Below, in pieces: positions 49,600 through 60,070 of a stretch of 64,000 nucleotides of DNA. The DNA is from Physcia stellaris (Eukaryota > Ascomycota > Lecanoromycetes > Caliciales > Physciaceae). The notes below the pieces were generated by a model. It saw only the letters and a program-made list of their open reading frames with translations, did not search any database and was not told the DNA's origin. The DNA lies in assembly GCA_018902385.1 (NCBI GenBank), contig JABSSW010000023.1:604584-668583 (forward strand), in the 5' to 3' direction. Within the stretch, counting starts at the first letter, position 1. Every line of letters starts with the position of its first letter. Made by a program: the position numbers and the translations under genes.

Positions 49600-50885
49600 G
49601 AATAAAAAAATGATTTTTTTTTTATTTTGATATTTGCAATTTGAAATGATACGAAAACAACAATTTATAAATATTTAAAACGAAATGTTAATAATTATAA
49701 CAATTGATCAATAAATATGATAAAATAAATGTTTTTATTTTTTATGTTATTTTTTCATTTTATATGTTGATTTATAATCATCAATTCGTGAAATTGTTAT
49801 TACGAAATCGATGAAATTTAATTTTGCATTTTCGTTTAATTTTTCGTTTTTTTTGTTTTTTTTTTTTACACGACGTTTGATTTTTCATTTTTACGACGAT
49901 AAATTGTAATACGAAATTTTGAATTTTAAAAATGTGTTTTTGACACGATTTAACGCGTTTTTATAATTTTCATTACGTCGTAAATTTCATACACGTCAAA
50001 AATTAAAAAAACTTTTTATCGCGATAAAATGAATTCGTTCAACAAAACGAAATCAATAACATCGAATTTTATTATCGACGACGTAATTAATAATTAAATC
50101 AAATTGTTTTTTCAATGAATTTTTTTTTTGCAATTTTTTTTTATTATTTTTTTCGTTCGTGCGTTCGTTTCGTTTTTATTTTGTTACGATTTTTTTTTTT
50201 TTTTCAATTTCGTTTAAACGATTATAATTCAAACGATTATTTCGTTTTTATCATGTTACGATTTTTTTTTTTTTTTTTTTTCAATTTCGTTTAAACGATT
50301 ATAATTCGAACGATCATTTCGATTTTTTTTTTCAATTTCGCGCAAACGATTACAATTCAAACGATCATTTCATTTTTATTCAATCATGATTTTTTTTTCA
50401 CGATATTATTACATCGTTTTTATTTTGTTATAATTTTTTTTTGTTATTTTCAATCGTTGTTTTATCGCGTTTATCGTTTTTCAATCAAATCAATCGACAA
50501 TTTTTTTTCAATTTCGTATTTTGCGCAAAATATTCACGAATTTTCAATATCGTCATCATAACAACAAAAAAATGATATTTGTTATTTGTTATATTTCACA
50601 TTTTAACATTGATTTCAAATTAATTAATTAAATGTCGAAACGCGAATTCGATAATTAAATATTGTTACAACGTTTTTATTAAATTCAAAATTGTTATTGT
50701 TCGATTTTTTCAATTGTAACATCAAATGTTTATTACACGAATCGAATTCGAACATTTTTTGAATGAAAATTTATCATTTACAATTTAAATCGCAATTTTA
50801 ATTATTAAATTAACAAATCGATTTTATTTCGTTAAATCATTGATTATTTATTTGCATATATAAACACGATACGTCATTCAAAAAA
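49600..50885 (-). repeat. Right arm of a large inverted repeat
   Basis: This is the counterpart of 45845-47060. It includes the T-rich minisatellite that mirrors the A-rich one in the left arm. Beyond about 50,890 similarity to the DNA outside the left arm becomes weak, which puts the outer end there. Confidence 0.8.
50150..50400. repeat. T-rich minisatellite, about four units
   Basis: About four copies of a 60-80-bp unit occur, each with a T run, then caatttcg, aacgatta and aattcaaacgat. They begin near 50168, 50240, 50315 and 50370. The array is in the right arm of the inverted repeat at the position mirroring 46329-46588. Confidence 0.8.
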
Positions 50886-52116
50886 ATTTTACATGTTTTT
50901 TTTTTTTTTTTTTTCATTTTTTTTCATTTTTTTTCGAAATTTTTGCATTTGTGTCAATTATCGTTTCACGAAAATCAATATTCAATATTAAACATATTCA
51001 TTAATTTTTATTTAATCGTTTTTTTTATCGTCACATTTTCGCAAAAATAATGTTTATTTTTCAAATTTTTTTGAATTTATTTATCGAAATTATTTGAAAT
51101 TTGTTTATTATAAAATATCAAGAATTTTATTATAATTGTCATGCATGATTTGATTTTTGAAAAATTGTTTTTCAAATTGATCGAATTATAAATGAACAAA
51201 ATAATTGTTTTAAACGAAAAAAAAATGAAATAAAATACATTTGTTTTGTATTGTTAATATTAAAATTTTAAATTAACATATTTGAATTTAACATTGAAAT
51301 GTAAACATTATATAATACAACAAACACATTTTTAATAATAATTTTTGCATTCAATATTAAATTTTTTGTATTTTACAAAACAATACATTCATTTTTATAC
51401 AAAATGTTCATATCACGAATAATAATATCAAAATTCAAATTATTAATGACGAAATCATTGTAATCAATATTTTTATTCATATTTCAAATATTTGAATTTT
51501 TGATTTTATTTTTTTCATTCAAGATTTCGATAATCACATTTATGCAATTTTAATTTTTTCAATTTTTTCATTTTTTTGAAAAAAAACTATTTAAATTACA
51601 TGCGAAAATCATGTGTATCGTTTTCAATAACAGTTTTTTGAAATGTAAAAATGTTTGATGTCGTATTTTGTTGAATTTTCAAAAAATGATGACGTATTGT
51701 TGATAACGTTATGCGAATATAAAGTGTACAATGTTTGATTTTCGAAATAACGAATTTCAACGAAAAAAAAAATTCGTTTTCAAACATCAAATGACACGAA
51801 AAACAAATATCATGATATGAATTTGTTTTACGTATTTTGCATTTTCATGTAAAATTAATGATAATTCATGAAATTCGCATACATATATGATTTTAATCGT
51901 ACGTTTTAACATTTTCAAAAAATAATAACATCGAACGTCGAAAAAATAATTGTATTGATAATTTTAATTGTTGAAAAAAATATTTTTCGATTGAAATTTA
52001 TTTATGAATACATGTTATAATATTATCAACGTCGACGTGATTGTTTTTGAACATTTTGCTTTTTATTAAATTTTTAATCAAACAATTATATTTTTCAATT
52101 TTTTGAAAAAATTGAA
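50886..52116. other. Degraded AT-rich DNA, nothing recognised
   Basis: Only short frames of compositional character occur (for example 51596-51790 minus). A T run lies at 50900-50921. No repeat pair or motif was seen. Confidence 0.5.
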
Positions 52117-52452
52117 TTATTTAATGTTCAAATTCGAATCATGATTTTCGTTATTCGCGTTTTTATAATTATCATCGTTAAACAAATGATCGAAATAATT
52201 GTTTTTTTCGAAAATATTGTCAAAATTATCGAAATTGTCGTTGAACATTTTTATTGATTTTTCAATTATCATTTTATTGCGTGTGACATTTTCATTTCGA
52301 TTATCGCGATTTCGATTATCGCGATTTCGATCATCGCGATTTCGATTACGTTTTAATATATTTTGAATTTCAATCGATTGCGTCATTTTGACAATTTTTT
52401 TTCGTGTAATTTTGATTTCGATCAATTTCGTTTTTTTGTTTCGAATCGTCAT
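52117..52452 (-). pseudogene. C-terminal part of an open frame split by element H
   Basis: This minus-strand frame joins in phase with 59587-59802 once element H and one copy of its ATAT target duplication are removed. It encodes a basic stretch, a repeated Asn-Arg-Asp segment (RNRDDRNRDNRNRDNRN) and an acidic Asn/Asp/Phe-rich end before its stop at 52117. The protein family is not recognised; a Gag or accessory protein of an older mobile element is possible. Its continued openness beside heavily mutated DNA reflects few Trp codons. Confidence 0.6.
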
Positions 52453-52454
52453 AT

Positions 52455-52637
52455 TGTAATGATCAGATTGTTTGACAAAAGATCTTTCGACAATCGAAAC
52501 GATATATTCGTCTAGAATTCAGAATCTAATTCTGATTTTGAATTTTGTCAAAATCAATTATGCGTTCTTTGCGATTAATTTATTATATAAAGTCAAACGA
52601 TTTCTCACATTAATTTTATTAGTTTTGAATTTTTACA
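52455..52637 (+). repeat. Element H 5' LTR
   Basis: It starts TGTAATGATCAGATTG and ends TTGAATTTTTACA. It retains CT or AG at 10 of the 14 positions where the two LTRs differ, so it is less mutated than the 3' copy. Confidence 0.95.
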
Positions 52638-52638
52638 T

Positions 52639-52650
52639 TGATAACATCAT
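52639..52650 (+). promoter_or_regulatory. Element H primer-binding site
   Basis: TGATAACATCAT begins one base after the LTR. It is identical to that of A and equals TGGTAGCATCAT with two G-to-A changes. The shared site contrasts with the different Gag type, suggesting a widely used priming tRNA. Confidence 0.72.
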
Positions 52651-52774
52651 TTTTTTTACATTTACAATGTATTTGATTGTGTTCATTGTTTTTTGTCAAT
52701 TCAAATTGCTTTCGCTGCACTTGATATTCATTTGAGAATTCAAAATTTCTAAAATTTTTTACTCATTAATCATC

Positions 52775-53886
52775 ATGTTTATTCAAGATGATAATTTAAA
52801 ACGTCGTCGTGATCGTTCAGATGATTTTTCACAACGTACGATTGTTTTCGACTTCTCAAATCTTGCGAACATTGCAACAGAATTCGACAATCAATTCGAT
52901 GAAATCGTTGACGAAATCGTCGAAAATTCGAACGAAAAAAACGTCGATTTGATCGAAAATGATGTCGTCGTCGAAAATGATGTCGTCGTTCAATTAAATG
53001 ATCAATTTCGTCGCGATCGTGAACGTACATCACGAATCAATTTATTCATGAATCACAATCAATTTTTTGCGAACATCGTTGATTTTAACGACGACGATCA
53101 TTTGTCTGATTTTATTTTTTTGACGCGCAAATTGAAACGCAAATCATTTTCGATGATTAAATCATCGATCGTCGTTTTTCAATTTTTCAGAAACGTGAAC
53201 GTAATCATGTTGAAATCAAAAACTTTTTGTTTAAACACGAGAAATTTCATGTGTTTAATTCATATTTAGTCAACAAAATCAACGTTTTCATCGTCATCGA
53301 ACAGTATTTCGAGAACAAAATTGTCGAATGATTTATTTTTTTGTTTGTTCATTTGCAAAAATTTGATGACAAATGATTCGAATTCAAAAAATATTTTTTC
53401 ATTCGTTGAGACGAACACGATTGACAACAGAAATTTCTCAAAATATACAACGAAATCATTCAATTTGACGCATACAACAAAATCGTCGATTACAACAACA
53501 AATTCACGTTTGTGTACGAAGACATTCGCGAACACGTTATTGAATTTGCGATCAAAAAAAAATATCGTGACGAGTTCAAAATCGATATTCGAAATTACAT
53601 TTTCAATCAAAATCAAATGTATTCGAATATGAATTTGCACAACATGATGACGAATGTTTCGAAACACGAAAATGTCAACGCAAAAAAATATGTTTTTCGT
53701 GTTTTTCGAGCAATTTCAACGACGAATCAATCAACACAAATTTTTGTCGTTCAAAACAATAAACAACAAAAAAATTTAAACGTTATGAATGTTTTCGCGA
53801 AAAAGTGTTACAATTGTGATCAGACGAATCATTTGTTTTCAATTTGTTCGAATTTCATCGTGTCAAAAAGTGATTCGTCAAATTGA
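52775..53886 (+). pseudogene. Element H gag remnant with CCHC knuckle
   Basis: The frames 52775-53269 and 53512-53886 contain an acidic Val/Asp/Glu-rich N-terminal part, a capsid-like middle (NLHNMMTNVSKHE) and an intact knuckle CYNCDQTNHLFSIC near 53808-53849, followed by a Ser-rich end. The standard C-x2-C-x4-H-x4-C spacing is kept. At least one frame change separates the two parts. Confidence 0.82.
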
Positions 53887-56060
53887 CGATTTCGTCGAGA
53901 CGATAAAAATCGTGACAAAAACAGAAATTCGAAAAACGTTTGAAATCGTCGTCGCATGAATTGCACGATGATCGCGATGAATCGTTCAAAATCGACAAAA
54001 AAAACGATTCGATAATTGAAAATGAACAAATTTCGTTTATCACAATCACGATTTCGAAGATGTCAAATATAAAAACGTCGAAATCTTGAAATTTTGAAAT
54101 TCGTGAAAAAAATTCGTACATTTCAAAAATACAATCGAAAAACGAATTGATGTTTTTAATCAATCTGAATGCTAATAAACGTATGTCGAAAACGTGATTA
54201 CGTTTCGATGTGAACGCAAAAAAAAAACGTCGCGTCGTTGTATTTGCAAATTCGAATGTTTTTCATTGTTTCATTGTTCAACGCATTGTCGATTTGTTGA
54301 AATTAAAATTACAACATTTTTTTGACAAAATGCAATTGAAAAGTGATAAGACTGTTGACGTCGTTGATTTCACTAAGTTTAATTAAAACAAAAATGAATT
54401 TCATACAATCATTGATTGTTTGATTCTTAATATGAATAACGATTTGATTTTAGACGAAAATTTTTGACAAAAATATCGTCTAATTTCTGATTACAATACG
54501 CTCGATATGCGTGTAACAGACGAAAATCAGAAATTTCTGCTTGCGAACATGAAAGATCACAATTTTCGTTTGCAAATTTTCGAAAATCAATCATTTAAAA
54601 TTCAAATTGTAACGAGACGTGCTTTCGAGCGATTGATACGAAAAAACGTTCAAATTTATCTGTACGTTGTTCGTATTATTGATCAAGAAATCGTCAAATC
54701 GTCTAAGAAATTTGCTTTTATTCAACACATTATCGACAACGCGAAACTGAACAAAATTTTGAATTTCGATGTGTTGAAAAAAATCTTTAGAAACGATTTT
54801 TCGAATCAATCATTTCGAAAAGATCGCAAAATCATCGTATTGATATTGAAAACGTTAAATCAATAAACAAGTTTTCGTACGAGTTTTTTAAGAAGCAGTT
54901 GAACGAACAAGCTATTCAAATCGATTATTTAACAAAAAAATTTAATACGATCAAGCACGTTGTCATGAAAAGCATCAATTTTCTTTGTCAAAAAAATGAC
55001 TTTTGACGTATGTGTATAAATTATAAAATTCTCAACGCGATGACGCAAAAAAACGATTATTCATTGTCGAAAATTCAAGATTGTTTAAACATGATCGAAA
55101 CAACGAAAAATTTTAACAAAATTGATTTAATTAATGACTATTGACAAATCAATGTGATCGAAAATGATCGTCACAAAACAACATTCAATATCAGACGAAA
55201 CAAATATGAATTCTGCGTTATGTTTTTCGAATTGATTAATGTTTTTGCGATTTTTCAAGCAATCATGAATGATATGCTGAAATCGTATTTGAACAAATTT
55301 GTGATCGTTTATTTGAACGACATATTGATTTATTTCAAAAACGACGAAAAGCATTTCGAACATGTGAAACTCGTGATTGAAATTTTTCATAAACATGATT
55401 ATTATGCGAAATCGTCGAAATGTTCTTTCTTTCAACAGCAAATTGAATTTTGTGAACATATCGTTGACAATGATGAAATACGCATGAACGAAATCAAATT
55501 GAAAATTATACAAAATTGATCGTCGTTTCAAACGATACACGATGTTCGTTTTTTCTTGAATTTTTGTGTTTATTATCGAAAATTCATAAAAAATTTCGTC
55601 ATCATTATTGAGTCACTTTACGAGCTTATTCAAAAAACTGAAAATCGCAAATACAAATCGATGTTTATGACATTTTCGATCAAAAACGTTTTTACGATCA
55701 TCAAAAACGTCATGTGTAATGATCGTGTATTGACACAATCTGATACGTTTTTGTCGTTCATCATTGAAATCGATGTTTCGAATTTCGAATGAAAAACGAT
55801 ACTTTATCAAATAGATTTCGATGACAAAAACATTTTAATGTTTTCGAAAACAAAGCATTTTTTTTCGTCGAACGTAATTATGCGATTCACGAACGTGAAC
55901 TTTTGATCATCAAAAAAAGTTTGCGAAAATGAAAATGTTACGTGAAAAATGAAACGACAATTTTGATGCGTACGAATCACGTCGAATTGCAACATTTGAA
56001 AAATACGATGAAATCATCGAATCGTCTGATTCGTTGATTCGTTAAATTCGAAAAATATCG
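53887..56060 (+). pseudogene. Element H protease region, reverse transcriptase and RNase H remnant
   Basis: The protease must lie in 53900-54450 but no active site was recognised. From 54507 to 54866 the linker (FERLIRKNVQIYLYVVRIID) is readable. Reverse transcriptase follows: NDF-TGA-RMCINYKILNAMT (about 55005-55050), KIDLINDY-TGA-QINVIEND (about 55118-55168) and YLNDILIYF at 55310-55336. The two TGA codons stand at conserved Trp positions, and YLDD has become YLND. RNase H is in 55556-55800 (FCVYYRKFIKNF, then VLTQSDTFLSFIIEIDVSN). Confidence 0.85.
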
Positions 56061-56556
56061 TTTGAACATCAAATATAAATCGAAATTTGAAATGATTGTG
56101 TTCGATATTTTGAATCGAAAAAGCGACTATCGTTTGCGATTTTTGCAAATAAATTTGCGTATTATCATTTTCGACGAAACGATGATAATTTATACGCGCG
56201 ATGAAATTCTGTCAAATAAAATGAAATGAAATGCGAAATTGAAAAAATATGAAAATCAATTCAAATTGAACGACGATAATGTTTCGCATCATCGAAATTT
56301 TTTCGTTGACAATTGAATTTTTTACATCGAATTTTGAGTTCGTGCAAATTATCTGAATTATGTTCACAAAATTTATGATCATTGCTCGAATACGATTTTG
56401 TTTAACATCATTAAAATCAAACAATGATGATTCGACATGCGCAAAAACATCAAACATTTTGTGCGAACGTGTTCAGAATGTCAATTGATCGTCAAATTCA
56501 AAAACGTCAAAAAAGATGTAATGCATTTTTCAAAAACTTGATCTGATAAAAATCAA

Positions 56557-57216
56557 TCATTTGAACGTTGAAATTTCGATTTGATCGAATCATTATTTAT
56601 CATTGTCAATGATAACAAATGAATCGTGATTGTTATTGATTATACGATCAAATGATTTGTTGCACGCGTTATTTCTGAAACAATTTTCGAAACTTTTGCG
56701 AACTTCGTGATCAACGATATTTATCGTGATTACGAAATTTTCAAGAAAATCATCACTGATAAAAATGTCAATTTGTGAACATTTGTTATGATCAAGACAT
56801 TTGCGTTGCTTAAAATCAAACATAAAAATATTATTTTTTATCATTCAAGAACGAACGAAACAGTGAAACGTTTCAATGACGTTTTGAATCATATGTTGAT
56901 CAAATATTGCATTGAAAATTTTATCAAGAATTGAAACATTTATTTGAATCAGATTTTGTTCGTCACGCGAATTCGAACGCATACGACGATTGACTTTTCA
57001 TTTTTTTATTTTTTCTATGAAGTTAATTCGATTTTGTTTGACGATGTCGATGAGTCAATTTCAAATCTCTATGACGAAAAAATAGATTCGATTTCATTTT
57101 TGAATCGTGAACGCGCAAAAACATTCAAAAAAATCATGCAACGTGTTAAAAAAACAAAACAATCTGAAATGCGAAAATCAAAAAAGAAATTTTTCACGAA
57201 AACGACAAGATATTGA
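56557..57216 (+). pseudogene. Element H integrase core remnant
   Basis: A single frame of 220 codons runs without any frame change and with five stops, all TGA, at 56569, 56620, 56653, 56776 and 56932. Each stands at or near a Trp expected in Gypsy integrases. The first two catalytic positions (NFDLIES and IITDKNVNL) keep Asp, each preceded by a pyrimidine. The third (NETVKRFN) has Lys for Glu. The C-terminal part reads LNQILFVTRIRTHTTIDF and LNRERAKTFKKIMQR. The zinc-binding end lies upstream in 56330-56520 (HFVRTCSECQ near 56456). No chromodomain was recognised beyond 57216. Confidence 0.85.
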
Positions 57217-58198
57217 TATGAACGAAAAAATCAAAAAAATTCGAAATCGATTGATATGATTTTTACGAAATCGTACGCAATGAAATTTTGAATATTTATG
57301 TGTTCAAATCGTCTGAAAAGTCGTCAAATAAGTATTTTATCAATGATGATCGAATGAAATTGATCAATGTGAATGAAAAAATGAACAAAAATTGACGTAT
57401 GTTTAGAAATCGCGAACGTTCGTTCAAAGCAAAAAAACAATTTAAAATCATTGACGTCGTTGCGAAAAAAGTCGTAACATCGAAAAAAAAACGTGACAAA
57501 TCGCGCAAAGTTCGAAATGCTGAAAAAAAAATTCGAATGAAAACTATATGTCATTTTCGAATGATGAACTTTTTGAAAACGATGACATAATATGAATCAT
57601 TTAGAAAAAAAAAATGTTTGTCGAATTTTGTACGATTCATACAAAGTGATTTCACGCGAAAAATCGAATTTTTTGTTGTTTTTTTCTTTATGTTATTGTT
57701 GTTGTTATTGTCGTTCTTTTCTTTTGAAATTTCCGAAAAGTGAAAAAAATCGTATTTATTATTCAAATTTTCGCATCTTTGTTTCGTTCTGTGAAATTTG
57801 ATTTAAAATACGAGTAAATCATGAATCAATGCAATCAAGAAATAATCGATTGATTTTTTCGTATCGTCGCATGTAACGCAAACACGATGAAATCGTTTTT
57901 TATAACATTGATTTTTCGTAACATGATTCATAAAAACAAATAACGCTCAACGTCGAATCTCTAATTTTCAACAAAAAAATTTATCGCTTTTTTTCAATTT
58001 TCATCTCGAAAATCATGTTTTACGAAATTTTTAATTTTCAACGTTATCGATATCACGACATCGAACGATCGAACGTTTTTTTTTTTTAACGTCGTAACGC
58101 AACGATCGACTTTTTAGATTTGACGACGAAAACATGAACACGTTCGAAACGTGTATCATTTTTTTATTTTGACGACGTTGTTCAAATCGTCGTTGCAA

Positions 58199-59118
58199 TC
58201 AATCAAAATCAAAAAAATGATTTTGATTTCGGAAAATCAAAAACGACATCGTTTCGAAATTTTGAACAATCGATGATTGTGTTACAATCGATGATTGTGC
58301 AACAATCGTTGATTGTGTTGATTGATTCGACTTTGATATTTCGTTTTCGTTCGTCGATTCGAATTTTTCATTCGCGATATCGAACGACGATGAAGTTGAC
58401 GACGAAAACATCGAATCGTTTTCATCGTTCATGAAAATATTTTCATTTTCATTTGATGATTGATCGAATCGAATTGCGTTTGAATCGTCGTCGCAATCGA
58501 TGTCATTGCAAACATTGATTGCGATGAAAACGATAACAAAATCGTTGAAATTGATAATATTTCAAATTTTCGTCGATTGATTCGCACAAAAAAGTACGAC
58601 GATAAATTGTCAATCGCATCGTCGTGAACACGCGTATCAATTCGATTAACGAACGTAATTGAAATATTGTGTTGCTCAATTATCGAATCAAAACTTGTAA
58701 CGAAAACGTATTTGCTAAAAGAACATTCGAAAACACGATGCATGTAAATGCAATTGTCGCATGTTTTTTGATTGACGTTTGTGAAAATCATACAAACAAT
58801 GAACGAGCGATTGTTCGAACATTGATTGCATGAAAATTCAATTTTTCGATCGTTACATTAAATCAATTGTCAACATTGATAATCATCGTACGCGTTCAAC
58901 GAAAAATATTGAAAATTTGAAAAATTTTTTATTTGAATTAGAATAGTTGTCAAATTTTGAAAATGCGTAATCTGAAAACGATTTTCATTTTCGAAATATT
59001 CGATGTTCATTTTTATTGTTGTTCGACGCAAATTCGAATGCTTTTCACGAAATTGCGTCGTCAAACGATTTAAAAATTGCTCATTATTAATCACGATCAT
59101 CGTTGATTTGAATTTCAT
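58199..59118 (-). pseudogene. Antisense gene candidate in element H with two CxxCx8C motifs
   Basis: Between integrase and 3' LTR, on the strand opposite to gag-pol, broken frames run from 59118 to 58199. Read in the frame of 58429-58791 and upstream of its ATG, two similar motifs appear: CNQCSNNRSFIVC (about 58800-58840) and CDNCIYMHRVFEC (about 58720-58765), each C-x2-C-x8-C. The C-terminal part (58199-58432) has a threefold repeat based on QSSIV. The product is not recognised. Additional antisense genes at this site are known in some plant Gypsy elements; a parallel here is inference. Confidence 0.5.
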
Positions 59119-59422
59119 TTATCGTCGTTTGATTGACAATTCGCGCGCGATTGTTGTCATAAATTATCGTTCGATCAGTCAATTGCGCATACAAATTGAC
59201 TGAAAACGAAATTATTTTACAAATGATTCAGAATTTTTCGATCATGCTGTTGTTGTCGAAAAATAAAAAAAAATATGTTTTGTTGACATTCAAATGATTT
59301 TAACATTCTTGTTTCAAATATTTATTTCGTACACGTTTTGAAATCAACTTACGATGTTTGCGAGAATTTTCTTGATGATGCGCAATATGATTGTTTATCT
59401 GTTTGTTGTTTAAAAAAAAAAA

Positions 59423-59605
59423 TGTAATGATCAAATTGTTTGACAGAAAATTTTTCGACAATCGAAACGATATATTCGTCTAAAATTCAAAATTTAATTT
59501 TGATTTTGAATTTTGTCAAAATCAATTATGCGTTTTTTGCGATTAGTTTATTATATAAAATCAAACGATCTTTCACATTAATTCTATTAGTTTTGAATTT
59601 TTACA
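59423..59605 (+). repeat. Element H 3' LTR
   Basis: This is the partner of 52455-52637. It is preceded by an eleven-base A tract at 59412-59422 that can serve as polypurine tract. It is more mutated than the 5' LTR, retaining CT or AG at only four of the 14 differing sites. Confidence 0.95.
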
Positions 59606-60070
59606 ATATTTGAAAATTTCGATTTATGATCAAAAGAATTTCGATCGATGAATTTTGATTTTCGTTTTTTGATTCGAATTGTTATGTCGTTTTTGTTTTG
59701 TGATTTTCGATGTTTGTTTTTCAATTCGATAATTGCAAATTTTTTGTTTGTCATTTTAATAATGTCGACGTCGTCAATATCGAAAATATAATTAATATTC
59801 ATGATATTGTCAATATCATCAACGTGATTAAAATTAAAAACATTGTTTTCGTCGTGAACAAAATTGAAAATATTATCATTATCGAAAACATAAACAAAAT
59901 TCGAAAAAATATCGTCATTCGAATGATTAACAATTGAATTTTCGTCATTATCGTCAATATCGAAAATATCGTCATTATTGACAACAAAATCGTCATTTCG
60001 ATCAATATCGACGACATTATTATTATCGAAAACACGATCAAAATTAAAAACATCGTTTTTATCGTCAATC
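59587..60070 (-). pseudogene. N-terminal part of the open frame split by element H
   Basis: The minus-strand frame 59587-59802 overlaps the LTR of H only because translation runs on into it. Its real continuation is 52452-52117. Upstream, to about 60070, another minus-strand frame gives an Asp/Asn/Val-rich stretch repeating NDDIFDID-like units, and the DNA there repeats atcgtcaatatcgaaaat. A further minus-strand frame at 60408-60713 (KQYKNYFEIVEQIRTKLTI) may belong to the same gene. No family was recognised. Confidence 0.5.

Larger units (their letters stand above)
52455..59605 (+). mobile_element. Element H: full-length degraded Ty3/Gypsy element
   Basis: Two 183-bp LTRs (52455-52637 and 59423-59605) with TG...CA ends bound the element. 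ATAT at 52451-52454 and ATAT at 59606-59609 form a 4-bp target duplication. The order is primer-binding site, gag with a CCHC knuckle, reverse transcriptase, RNase H and integrase, then an antisense gene candidate, an A tract (59412-59422) and the 3' LTR. Its Gag and integrase differ from those of A and F. The two LTRs differ at 14 sites, all of the CT/TT or AG/AA kind, so almost all its divergence is RIP-like and the insertion is comparatively young. Confidence 0.92.

Noticed and set aside
56557-57216. TGA read as Trp, suggesting a mitochondrial or otherwise recoded genome
   Set aside because: The undamaged element uses TGG for Trp (for example at the start of its Gag). Damaged genes also have frameshifts and lost catalytic residues, and TGG is absent there because all GG is absent. 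Mutation explains TGA better.
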